From: CAZVNZ01 sp964628515 | GTDB taxonomy: Bacteria > Bacillota > Clostridia > Christensenellales > Christensenellaceae | Length of the DNA stretch: 12,803 bases | Assembly (NCBI GenBank): GCA_964628515.1 | Contig: CAZVNZ010000046.1 | Coordinates: forward strand, 1 to 12,803 | Direction: 5' to 3' | Shown here: positions 1 through 6,779 of the stretch, piece by piece | How the letters are laid out: every line of letters starts with the position of its first letter | Position numbering within the stretch: the stretch's first letter is position 1 | Program-made: the position numbers and the translations under genes | Notes under the pieces: generated by a model | Database searches by the model: none | What the model was told of the DNA's origin: nothing | What the model saw: only the letters and a program-made list of their open reading frames with translations

Positions 1-51
1 ACTCAGGGAGTGTTCCGCTCGCTGTATCGCCCCCCGGGCGCGCTCACTCCC
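1..51. repeat. GC-rich inverted repeat spanning the guaA stop
   Basis: GGGAGTG at 6-12 pairs with CACTCCC at 45-51, which includes the guaA stop codon and last codons. Between them lies a small GC-rich dyad (CGCCC at the 29-41 segment). The stretch is visibly richer in G and C than the rest of the window. It could be part of a terminator for guaA or the edge of a repeat, but it is cut off by the window edge, and no T tract is visible. Confidence 0.3.
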
Positions 52-1567
52 ACTCCACAGTTCCGGGTGGTTTTCCTGTAATATCGTAAACAACCCTGCC
101 CACGCCTGCAACCTCGTTTACAATTCTAAGTGCTATTTTCTCAAGTATGCGGTGGGGGATGTCTGCGTATTTGCATGTCATAAAATCCTTGGTGGTTACC
201 GCTCTTACCGCTACCACATAGCCGTAGGTGCGCATATCCCCCTTAACTCCTACCGAACGGGTATTTGTAAGCACCGCAAAATATTGCTGGGGTAAATTTT
301 TCAGTTTTTCTATTTCCTTGCAGGTTATGGCGTCCGCTTCCCTTAATATATTGACCTTGGCCTTTGTTAAACTGCCTGTAATTCTAATGGCAAGACCGGG
401 GCCGGGGAAGGGTTGCCTTTCTGTGAGCATAGATGGTAGCCCGAGTTTAGCGCCAAGGGCTCTTACTTCATCTTTAAAGAGGTGTCTTAGTGGCTCTATA
501 ATACCTTTAAACTCCATAGTTTCAGGCAGTCCGCCCACATTGTGATGGCTTTTGATGGTTGACGCATTTTCGTCTCCCGATTCTATAATGTCGGGGTAAA
601 TTGTGCCTTGCGCCAAAAAGGGTATGTTGTTTAGCATTTGAGACTGCTCCTCAAATACCGCCACAAACTCATTTCCTATGATTTTCCGCTTTCTCTCGGG
701 GCTTGTTACTCCCTTTAGCTTTGCTAAAAATCGCTCTTCTGCATTTATGCGTATAAAAGTTAAGTTGCGGTTAGAAAAGATTGCCTCTATATCGTCCCCC
801 TCGTTTTTACGCATAAAACCGTGATCCACAAACACGCAGGTGAGCTGACCGGGCACCGCTTTTTCTATAAGCGCCGCACACACGGAGGAGTCCACACCCC
901 CTGATAATCCCAATAAAATCTGTTTATTTCCTGCAATTTCTCTTATTTCTTTAACAGAACGCTCTATATAATCGTCTATGGTGTAGTCTCCCTTTGCACC
1001 ACATATTTTGTACACAAAGTTGCTTAGAATTGCTTCCCCTTGCAAAGTGTGAGAAACCTCCGGATGAAACTGCACTCCGTACAACCGTCTGCTTTCGTCT
1101 GCAATTAGGGCATTTTCGCACTTTTTTGTGGAAGCAAGGCTCCTAAAGCCTAAAGGCAGGGCAACCACCTTATCTCTGTGACTCATCAACACCTTTGATT
1201 TTTTGCTGACGCCCATAGAAAGAAGATCATCATCACCATGAAAAAAAATGTCCGTAATGCCGTACTCTCCGCTTTTTGCCGTGGCAACCTCCCCCTTTAA
1301 CATATGGCACATTAGTTGCATACCGTAACAAATGCCCAAAATGGGAATACCTAAATTGAACAACTGTGCGTCGCATTTAGGGGAGTTTTTCTCGAAAACG
1401 CTTTTAGGACCGCCTGTAAGCACTATGCCTATGGGGGCAATCTCTTTGATTTTTTCTATGGAGATGCTACCATGTTTAATTTCCGAATATACGTTTAGAT
1501 GTCTTATTTTGCTTGCTATAAGCTCTTTATACTGACCGCCAAAGTCCAATACCAATATTTTTTCCAT
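44..1567 (-). CDS. guaA: GMP synthase (glutamine-hydrolysing)
   Basis: Converts XMP, ATP and glutamine to GMP, the last step of de novo guanine nucleotide synthesis in the cytoplasm. The 507-residue product is full length for the family. The N-terminal class I glutamine amidotransferase domain (about 1-185) shows the nucleophile motif GICYGMQ with C80, and the FHPE motif with H168 and E170. The ATP pyrophosphatase domain carries the P-loop SGGVDSS at about 222-228, and the C-terminal dimerisation domain ends in a typical PPGTVEWE. The start is supported by AAGGAAG about 8 bases upstream. It follows the pilT-like gene by 69 bases, but an intrinsic terminator lies in that gap, so it is probably a separate transcript. 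The catalytic motifs look intact, and the identification is secure. Confidence 0.98.
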   Translation of the reverse strand: MEKILVLDFGGQYKELIASKIRHLNVYSEIKHGSISIEKIKEIAPIGIVLTGGPKSVFEKNSPKCDAQLFNLGIPILGICYGMQLMCHMLKGEVATAKSGEYGITDIFFHGDDDLLSMGVSKKSKVLMSHRDKVVALPLGFRSLASTKKCENALIADESRRLYGVQFHPEVSHTLQGEAILSNFVYKICGAKGDYTIDDYIERSVKEIREIAGNKQILLGLSGGVDSSVCAALIEKAVPGQLTCVFVDHGFMRKNEGDDIEAIFSNRNLTFIRINAEERFLAKLKGVTSPERKRKIIGNEFVAVFEEQSQMLNNIPFLAQGTIYPDIIESGDENASTIKSHHNVGGLPETMEFKGIIEPLRHLFKDEVRALGAKLGLPSMLTERQPFPGPGLAIRITGSLTKAKVNILREADAITCKEIEKLKNLPQQYFAVLTNTRSVGVKGDMRTYGYVVAVRAVTTKDFMTCKYADIPHRILEKIALRIVNEVAGVGRVVYDITGKPPGTVEWE

Positions 1568-1588
1568 TTTGCTCTTCCTTTTATTTTA

Positions 1589-1617
1589 ATTATGCGCTTA
1601 AAAAAGAGGTATTTACA
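1589..1617 (-). promoter_or_regulatory. Possible guaA promoter
   Basis: CATAAT (1589-1594, reverse strand) matches the -10 consensus at five of six positions. At 17 bases spacing there is only a poor -35 (TGTAAA, 1612-1617), and it overlaps the terminator hairpin. It is offered because the upstream terminator implies that guaA needs its own start. Confidence 0.3.
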
Positions 1618-1626
1618 TACCCCTTT
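1600..1626 (-). terminator. Intrinsic terminator after the pilT-like gene
   Basis: On the minus strand, arm AAAGGGGTAT (1617-1626) pairs with ATACCTCTTT (1603-1612) over ten positions, with one G-U pair and a GTAA loop. It is followed by further T residues (1602-1600). It sits just after the pilT-like stop codon, so it probably ends the pilus-like operon and separates it from guaA. Confidence 0.7.
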
Positions 1627-1636
1627 GTATATTTTG

Positions 1637-2698
1637 CTACATTATTTTCATTTTCTTTTTTAGCATATCGGGAGATACGCTGTGCCCTAATGCCTCTTCT
1701 GCGGATATTATCCCTTTTTCGTAGAGTTGAAGTAGGCTTGTGTCCATACTTATCATCCCTTCCGATGCGGAGGAGAATATTACCGTGTCTATTTGATGGG
1801 TTTTAGATTCTCGTATCATATTGCGTATTGCGGTGTTTGCCAGCATAATTTCAAATGCCGGTGCGGATTTATCGTCTACGGTGCTTACAAGTTGTTGAGA
1901 CACCACCGCCTCTAACACCATAGAAAGCTGTACACGTATCTGCCCTTGCTGATTTGGGGGAAAAGCGTCCACAACCCTGTCTATTGTGTTGCCTGCACCC
2001 ATTGTGTGTAGGGTGGAAATTACAAGATGCCCCGTTTCTGCCGCCGTCATGGCTATGCTTATGGTTTCGTGATCCCTCATTTCTCCTAACAATACAACAT
2101 CGGGCGCTTGTCTTAGTGCCGCCCTTAGGGCTACTGCATAGTTTTCCGTGTCTGTTACAATCTCTCTTTGGCTTATAATGCTTTTATTATGCCTGTGCAG
2201 ATACTCTATTGGGTCCTCTAAGGTAATTACATGCCTGTTTTGCTCTTTGTTGATTTTATCTATAATACACGCAAGGGTGGTGGATTTACCGCTACCCGCA
2301 GGCCCTGTAACAAGGACAAGCCCCTTTTGCTTTCTGCCCAAGTTTAAAATGGTATCCGAGATTCCAAGCTTGGTTGGGTCGGGGAGGGTAAAGGCAATAA
2401 CCCTTACAACAGATGCAAGAGAGCCCCTCTGCCTGTATACACTTACACGGTATCTGGAAATACCCACGATGGAAAAGGAGAAGTCGTCGTCCCCTGTTTC
2501 TCTTACTCTATCTGTTTTGCGCTTGCCTAAATCGTAAAGCTCGTAAATAATGCGCTCGGTATCGTCAGGCACAAGATTTTCGTCGTTATACCTTTGAATG
2601 TGATTGCTTATTTTAAATGAAACGGGCAAGCCTGCAACAATGAATATATCTGCCGCTTTTGCCTCTGCCGCCGCCCGTAAAATACCTTCCGCAGTCAT
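1637..2698 (-). CDS. pilT: PilT-type type IV pilus ATPase
   Basis: A hexameric secretion ATPase of the PilT/GspE superfamily, which in known systems powers pilus retraction at the cytoplasmic face of the membrane. Its 353 residues are the usual PilT length. It has the N-terminal PilT-like region (AADIFIVAGLP, 15-25), Walker A GPAGSGKST (132-140), EDPIEY (161-166), Walker B DVVLLGEMRD (200-209), the His box STLHT (228-232) and AIRNMIRE (290-297), the hallmark that marks PilT rather than PilB. All nucleotide-handling residues look intact. GAGGAA lies 7 bases before the start. It is the last gene of the pilus-like operon and is set off from the pseudopilin genes by 90 bases that contain a hairpin. 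No PilB partner is visible here, so whether it works as a retraction motor or as the only motor is open. Confidence 0.92.
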   Translation of the reverse strand: MTAEGILRAAAEAKAADIFIVAGLPVSFKISNHIQRYNDENLVPDDTERIIYELYDLGKRKTDRVRETGDDDFSFSIVGISRYRVSVYRQRGSLASVVRVIAFTLPDPTKLGISDTILNLGRKQKGLVLVTGPAGSGKSTTLACIIDKINKEQNRHVITLEDPIEYLHRHNKSIISQREIVTDTENYAVALRAALRQAPDVVLLGEMRDHETISIAMTAAETGHLVISTLHTMGAGNTIDRVVDAFPPNQQGQIRVQLSMVLEAVVSQQLVSTVDDKSAPAFEIMLANTAIRNMIRESKTHQIDTVIFSSASEGMISMDTSLLQLYEKGIISAEEALGHSVSPDMLKKKMKIM

Positions 2699-2731
2699 AA
2701 TAATGTTCCTCTTTTCTTATATATAGTAGCA

Positions 2732-2772
2732 CCCTTTTTTGCCATAGTGATACGGCTAAAAAGGGGTTTTTT
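2732..2772. terminator. Hairpin between the pseudopilin genes and pilT
   Basis: CCCTTTTT (2732-2739) pairs with AAAAAGGG (2758-2765), then after one mismatch GCC (2741-2743) pairs with GGC (2754-2756). The T tract at 2767-2772 makes it a canonical intrinsic terminator for plus-strand transcription, yet no plus-strand gene lies upstream. In the minus-strand operon transcript it would be a stable intercistronic hairpin, without a following T tract. Confidence 0.55.
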
Positions 2773-2788
2773 GGTAATATTTATGTTA

Positions 2789-3253
2789 TTACTTAAACAC
2801 ATTTAAGGGTTGTTTTGCTTCGTCCGTCTTTATTGGGACAGGCTTCCACTCCAAACGCTTAAACTTGCCTGAGGGCACACCCCCCAAAAGCTCTGCCTCT
2901 ATTACACTTTTTAGGTACTTGCGCTCGTTTATGGCGGTAGTAAAGCTAATAATTAGTTTGTCCCCCTCTTTTGCCGTATCTAAGCCTTGGGCTTGCAAGG
3001 TAGTTTCAAAATCGGGCAAAAGTAATGCTTCTTCTATAAGTGCCAGTTTTTCCTCCGCCACTCCTTGTGCGGTGTAATACTGTGCATTTGACTCCACTGT
3101 TTTTTGGGTAAGGACGTAGTCCGCCCTTGCGGATACTATGGATAGGGTTGCGAGGGTTGTTAAGCAAAGCACAACAAAAATCGCAAGAATGGATATGCCA
3201 CCCGTGCCTATTCCCATACCGCCGTAGTTTTTATCACCTTTTAATTCGTTCAT
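2789..3253 (-). CDS. Small single-pass pseudopilin-like protein
   Basis: A 154-residue protein with a short hydrophilic N terminus, one membrane segment (about 20-42, ISILAIFVVLCLTTLATLSIVS) and then a helical extracytoplasmic stretch (SNAQYYTAQGVAEEKLALIEE). This layout resembles minor pilins of type IV pilus or type II secretion systems. The segment follows Gly-Gly, but the residue at position 5 after that would be Ala, not the usual Glu, so processing by a prepilin peptidase is doubtful. Its ATG overlaps the stop of the preceding gene by four bases (ATGA), showing tight translational coupling. Exact family not named with certainty; the pilin-like role is inferred from topology and from PilC and PilT neighbours. 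Confidence 0.7.
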   Translation of the reverse strand: MNELKGDKNYGGMGIGTGGISILAIFVVLCLTTLATLSIVSARADYVLTQKTVESNAQYYTAQGVAEEKLALIEEALLLPDFETTLQAQGLDTAKEGDKLIISFTTAINERKYLKSVIEAELLGGVPSGKFKRLEWKPVPIKTDEAKQPLNVFK

Positions 3254-3684
3254 AAAACTTCACCGCCACCCGAGTATTTTTTGGTGCTTATTTCGTAAAT
3301 AACGGCGTTGCTGTTATTGCTGTCGCTGTTATCGTACATTGTTATTTGTGCACTCAGTAGTTTACCCTGGGGGGTAATTGCAATATCCATAAGATAAATG
3401 CCCTCCGTGGTTGGTTGCCAATTTTCGTCGTAGGCTACTTTAGCGCCGTTGTTGGTGGCTGTACCCCCAAGTGCTTTTGCCAATGCCTCTTTGTCCTCTT
3501 TTGTACTGCTAAAAATTTCCGCCGCCGATTGTACTCTTAGGGATGCCTCCACCGTTTGGGTGCTTTTTGTACTTAGTATTTTTGCGTTTGCAAATAAATT
3601 CATACATGCGGCACCGGCAAAAGAAAAGAATAGCATAATTATTATAAGCTCAATCAAAAATAGCTTTGTTCTCGATTGTTGCAT
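3250..3684 (-). CDS. Pseudopilin-like protein with a prepilin-type N terminus lacking the cleavage Gly
   Basis: I choose the ATG at 3684 (144 residues), not the longer frame from 3711. GGGGAGG (3692-3698) sits 7 bases before it, and its A is shared with the TAA stop of the previous gene, whereas the 3711 start has no ribosome site. The N terminus reads MQQSRTKLFLIELIIIM. The run LFLIE copies the start of a mature type IV pilin, including Glu at +5, but the residue before it is Lys instead of Gly. A single membrane segment (about 8-30) is followed by a soluble domain of roughly 110 residues ending in a YEISTKKYSGGGE tail. It lies in the pilus-like operon, overlapping the next gene by four bases. 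Likely a membrane-held pseudopilin; function unknown. Confidence 0.72.
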   Translation of the reverse strand: MQQSRTKLFLIELIIIMLFFSFAGAACMNLFANAKILSTKSTQTVEASLRVQSAAEIFSSTKEDKEALAKALGGTATNNGAKVAYDENWQPTTEGIYLMDIAITPQGKLLSAQITMYDNSDSNNSNAVIYEISTKKYSGGGEVL

Positions 3685-4178
3685 TAATTTACCTCCCCTA
3701 TTTGCCCGCATTTAACACCCACGTAGGTACTCGATGTTACCCCCAATGTGTTTTCCACAGATATTTCTAAAAGGCTATCACCATTTTTATTAAAGGTTGC
3801 GCTGTTTAGGGGGATTATCGGTTGCCCGTCCCCCTCTTTTACGTTGTAGCCTGCTTTTACCGTTATTTCTCTAAGTTGCCCCTCGCCTTCAAAAATCCAT
3901 GTTTCGTATGTCTTGGTGTTTATAGTTTTTGAAAGCACAATGGCATCTTTGCCGTTAATATTGCCTAATTTTACTTCGTTTTCCCCATCGCTTTGTCGTA
4001 TTTTTTCCGTAATGTAGGATAGGGAAGTCCTTACATCGTAATTATCGTCCATTTTTTGGGATATGCCTTTGTACACATCTGCGCCTAACACTACCACAAA
4101 AAGCGCAAGCACAACAAACACGCAAAATAACGCAAGTACGAATACAATATCTATGATGTGCTGTTTTTTACCGCCCAT
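3684..4178 (-). CDS. DUF4860-like single-pass membrane protein
   Basis: A 164-residue protein with an N-terminal membrane segment (about 8-31, preceded by KKQHIID) and an extracytoplasmic domain that includes VRTSLSYITEKIRQSD and later beta-rich sequence. From memory this resembles DUF4860 proteins, which occur in Clostridia beside PilC- and PilT-like genes; a profile search would settle it. AAGGGG (4184-4189) overlaps the stop of the preceding gene and is 5 bases before the ATG, so the two are probably translationally coupled. The domain after the helix is compatible with a pseudopilin-like fold, but there is no Gly-Phe-type processing site. Molecular function not known. Confidence 0.72.
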   Translation of the reverse strand: MGGKKQHIIDIVFVLALFCVFVVLALFVVVLGADVYKGISQKMDDNYDVRTSLSYITEKIRQSDGENEVKLGNINGKDAIVLSKTINTKTYETWIFEGEGQLREITVKAGYNVKEGDGQPIIPLNSATFNKNGDSLLEISVENTLGVTSSTYVGVKCGQIGEVN

Positions 4179-4187
4179 AAAAACCCC

Positions 4188-4523
4188 TTAACTTGCTACA
4201 AATACCGAAATATCCGGCATAATATTTGAGCCTACACTATTGTAATGATAAACATATTTTTCTTTATCCAAGAGCAAGCCGTAATGTTTTGCAAGGTAAT
4301 CCAAATTTGTGGGGTATGCCCCCTCTATTGCATATGCCTGCACCGCACTTCTGCGTATGCCTTGCTCCATAATTCTTAGCTGTTCTTCGTCAGAAGACGT
4401 AGAAACGTTGTTTATTCCTACAATAACTACTATTGCCACAAGCAAAAAGAACAGTATGGGCAACAAAAATGCCACTACACCCTTTTTATCCTTCTTTTTA
4501 CTTGATACAAATGCTTTTTTCAT
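4188..4523 (-). CDS. Short pseudopilin-like protein
   Basis: A 111-residue protein with a basic start (MKKAFVSSKKKDKKG), one membrane segment (about 16-38) and a short outer part containing IRRSAVQAYAIEGAYPTNLDYLAKHYGL. The phrase AYAIEGAYP followed by a Leu-Tyr-rich helix resembles pseudopilin sequences in which residues following the long helix read 'YPxxLxxL'. A Gly precedes the hydrophobic segment, as in prepilins, but the following residues VVAFL have no Glu at +5. AAGGAA lies 6 bases before the start and overlaps the pilC stop. Being directly after pilC, it is the best candidate for the most abundant subunit of this locus, though that is only inference. Confidence 0.72.
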   Translation of the reverse strand: MKKAFVSSKKKDKKGVVAFLLPILFFLLVAIVVIVGINNVSTSSDEEQLRIMEQGIRRSAVQAYAIEGAYPTNLDYLAKHYGLLLDKEKYVYHYNSVGSNIMPDISVFVAS

Positions 4524-4533
4524 AGTTTATTCC

Positions 4534-5577
4534 TTAGCCTATTGCCGTCATAACTCCCATTAGGGGAAGCATAACGGAAAGTATAATAAGCCCTACTATT
4601 AAGGATAGTATAACCACCAAAGTAGGCTCTAATGCCGCTACGAGACCATTAATTTTTCTGCTTGTTTCTTCGTCGTAATGGCGGGAAATTTTCTTCATAA
4701 CTTCTTCCAAAGTACCCGTTTTAAAGCCGACGGTAATCATTTTGCCGTAAAGCTCGGAAAAAATATCCGCCTTTACAATGGCATCCGCAAATGGCTCTCC
4801 GCCGTCTATTAAGTCCTTCATACGCTTTATTTTTTGCTTTATGGAGTTATTTTGTATAAGCTCCATTGTCATGTTTAAGGATTCGTCTACGTCCATACCA
4901 CTGCCAAGCATAAGTGTCATGGCAGAGGCAAACCTGCCTGCCGCAATTGCCGCAGAGGTTTTTTTAAACATTTTTTCGTATATACTGCTAAAGAATCTCT
5001 TACCACCCTCTGTGCTGCGTGCTATAAGTATGGCTGCCACTATAATTCCAAGCCCTGCAATTATCCATACGGAATAATTACTCGCAAATTCTCCAAACTG
5101 TATAATTCCTTGTACAAATGGGGATAAATCGCTACCTAACTGCAAAAATACATTTTGAAATACCGGAAGCACCTCTATTATAATTATTAGTATAACCGCA
5201 AGCATCATAACTATCATTACTGCAGGGTAGGCTATTGCGTTTTTAATGTTTTTGTTAATTGCCTCGTTGCGCTCGTAGTAGGTTACTAAGGACTCTAAAA
5301 CCTCTTGCAGTTTTCCCGAGGTTTCCCCTATTTCCACCATATTTACCATATAGGCAGGAAATTCTGCACTGTCCTTAAGTGCCGCCGCAAAGCTACCGCC
5401 CATTTCCACCTTTTCAAGTAATATGCCGGAAATTTGTGCTCCCCTGTTGCCCTTTTTATCCTCGCTTAGTATAAGCAAGCCTTCCTGTAAGGAAATTCCT
5501 GCATTAAGTATAAAACCAAGTTGCTCACAAAAGGCGGCAATTTCCGTATTGGAAAGGGTTCTTTTGTTTTTTGCCAT
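4534..5577 (-). CDS. pilC: PilC/GspF-type inner-membrane platform protein
   Basis: Polytopic membrane protein that in type IV pilus and type II secretion systems links the cytoplasmic ATPase to the pilin subunits. Two repeats of the GspF domain are visible: residues about 10-130 (FCEQLGFILNAGISLQEGL, then VEIGETSGKLQEVLESL) and about 210-330 (FASAMTLMLGSGMDVDESL, then ITVGFKTGTLEEVMKKI). Membrane segments lie at about 118-142, 170-187 and 318-343. At 347 residues it is shorter than the roughly 400 of typical PilC, mainly at the N terminus. The strong site GGAGGAG (5585-5591) is 7 bases before the ATG. It follows the transglutaminase lipoprotein gene by 18 bases and shares an operon with the pseudopilin-like genes and pilT. 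Confidence 0.92.
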   Translation of the reverse strand: MAKNKRTLSNTEIAAFCEQLGFILNAGISLQEGLLILSEDKKGNRGAQISGILLEKVEMGGSFAAALKDSAEFPAYMVNMVEIGETSGKLQEVLESLVTYYERNEAINKNIKNAIAYPAVMIVMMLAVILIIIIEVLPVFQNVFLQLGSDLSPFVQGIIQFGEFASNYSVWIIAGLGIIVAAILIARSTEGGKRFFSSIYEKMFKKTSAAIAAGRFASAMTLMLGSGMDVDESLNMTMELIQNNSIKQKIKRMKDLIDGGEPFADAIVKADIFSELYGKMITVGFKTGTLEEVMKKISRHYDEETSRKINGLVAALEPTLVVILSLIVGLIILSVMLPLMGVMTAIG

Positions 5578-5595
5578 GCTCTTTCTCCTCCGTTA

Positions 5596-6621
5596 TCAAT
5601 AGATATACATATCTCTGTAATTTTGTCCGTCTCCGGCAAAGTCCACCGCAACGCCTGCTGTGGACGAAAACGTGGGGTCTATAAGTGTCCACGTATTGCC
5701 GTCAAATTTTATTATTCCCGCAAGCTTACCGCTTTCTTTGGAATATGCGTAAACCCATGCGTGATAAACATCCCCTTTTGGGCTTGAGGCATAACCGATT
5801 GCAAGTTTTGAGGGTATACCCTGACTCCTAAGCATTGCTACGGTAAGTGCCGCGTAATCGAAACAAATACCCTTTTTTGTTTGCAATACCTCTTCTAAAT
5901 CCGGCACATATCCGCTTGGGGGTGCGGCGGCTTTATCGTAGTCGTAGGATATTTCTTTGGTTACATATTTAAAAATATTTGTTATAACGTCCATTTCGTT
6001 ATTTGCGCTTTGGGCTAATTGTGCCCCTATTTTTACAGCGTTGCTGTTTTCGTTAAAATTTACATATTGGCTTGGGTACAAAAATGTGGTAAACTCGTCT
6101 TTAATTTGTGCGTCTATATCTTCTGTAAGTAAAAATGCGTAGCTGTCCCCCTCCATATGCTCCAAAACTTCCACCGTATACTTTCCGCTGCCTACGGTTA
6201 GAGGGTAGGTTGTGTAGTCGCTTCCTATTAAATCGTAGGTATAGGGGTTTTGATCCGGCCCCGTTATACGCACTTTAATGGTGGGGTTATCTCCTGTGTA
6301 TTTTATCATAACATAGCCGTCGTTTGTATTGGAGTAGTCTATTAGCGCACCGTCCTCCTCGGCGGTTTTATCTCCCGAAGGGGTGGGTTTTAATACATTG
6401 GTGGTGGCGCCCCGACTGCCGTTTCCGTTAGCGGAGGGTGGGCTTTGCTCGGATACTTGGGTAGAGTTGTCATTATTTGACACGGCAGATGTTACAGCGC
6501 CTAAATCTACCGAGTTTAAACTGCCACAGCCTGTAATTAGGGTTGCAAAAACAAATACGGTAACTACCAATAAAGTTAAAACACCGTATTTTTTAGTGTT
6601 ATGTTTTCTACCCCTAACCAT
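5596..6621 (-). CDS. Transglutaminase-like lipoprotein
   Basis: A 341-residue secreted lipoprotein. Its signal peptide ends in the lipobox LITGC (28-32), so C32 should be lipid-anchored on the outer face of the membrane. A Ser/Asn/Thr/Pro-rich linker (about 33-95) and a beta-rich region (about 100-170) precede a transglutaminase-like core domain with a plausible Cys-His-Asp triad: C253 in KKGICFDYA, H287 in YHAWVYAY and D315 in LIDPTF. In this superfamily such proteins are transglutaminases or proteases, so the exact reaction is not predictable. It is the first gene of the pilus-like operon, 18 bases before pilC, and sits behind a good sigma-A promoter. The ribosome site (GGTGG, 6633-6637) is weak and distant. 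A role in trimming or cross-linking the pilus-like structure or cell wall is conceivable but unproven. Confidence 0.88.
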   Translation of the reverse strand: MVRGRKHNTKKYGVLTLLVVTVFVFATLITGCGSLNSVDLGAVTSAVSNNDNSTQVSEQSPPSANGNGSRGATTNVLKPTPSGDKTAEEDGALIDYSNTNDGYVMIKYTGDNPTIKVRITGPDQNPYTYDLIGSDYTTYPLTVGSGKYTVEVLEHMEGDSYAFLLTEDIDAQIKDEFTTFLYPSQYVNFNENSNAVKIGAQLAQSANNEMDVITNIFKYVTKEISYDYDKAAAPPSGYVPDLEEVLQTKKGICFDYAALTVAMLRSQGIPSKLAIGYASSPKGDVYHAWVYAYSKESGKLAGIIKFDGNTWTLIDPTFSSTAGVAVDFAGDGQNYRDMYIY

Positions 6622-6662
6622 CTATTTATTAACCACCATTCGTTTTTTTATAAACTCTACAA

Positions 6663-6683
6663 TTAAAAAGAGCATATGCTCTT
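6663..6683 (-). promoter_or_regulatory. Palindrome with T tract in the operon leader
   Basis: The perfect 16-base palindrome AAGAGCATATGCTCTT (6668-6683) is followed on the minus strand by TTT and AATT. It lies about 18-33 bases after the predicted start of the pilus-like operon. It could be a short attenuator, an operator for a dimeric regulator, or a weak terminator for the WbqC-family gene that ends at 6780. The stem is short, so the terminator reading is uncertain. Confidence 0.5.
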
Positions 6684-6707
6684 ATAAACCATAAATACTT
6701 ATAGTAA

Positions 6708-6736
6708 ATTATATATTATAACGATAAAATTAGCAA
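6708..6736 (-). promoter_or_regulatory. Sigma-A promoter of the pilus-like operon
   Basis: TTGCTA (6731-6736) and a perfect TATAAT (6708-6713), both on the reverse strand, are 17 bases apart. Transcription would start near 6701, leaving a leader of about 80 bases before the transglutaminase-like gene that contains the 6668-6683 palindrome. Confidence 0.65.
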
Positions 6737-6779
6737 GTGAAAGGATGTTACTTTTTTTAGTATATTATGTGAATTTTTT

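Noticed and set aside
2148..2537. 129-codon plus-strand reading frame inside pilT
   Set aside because: It lies antisense to the conserved Walker A and N-terminal region of pilT, has no ribosome site and shows no family resemblance.
1637..2698. PilB/GspE assembly ATPase instead of PilT
   Set aside because: Length of 353 residues and the AIRNMIRE motif fit PilT; the long N-terminal domain of PilB is absent.
3685..3711. Nine-codon N-terminal extension of the 144-residue pseudopilin-like gene
   Set aside because: The upstream ATG at 3711 has no ribosome site and lies inside the previous gene, while the ATG at 3684 has GGGGAGG at ideal distance.
6622..6639. Five-codon upstream reading frame (MVVNK) directly before the transglutaminase-like ATG
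   Set aside because: Too short to be judged and easily explained by chance; the GGTGG inside it is more simply read as the weak ribosome site.
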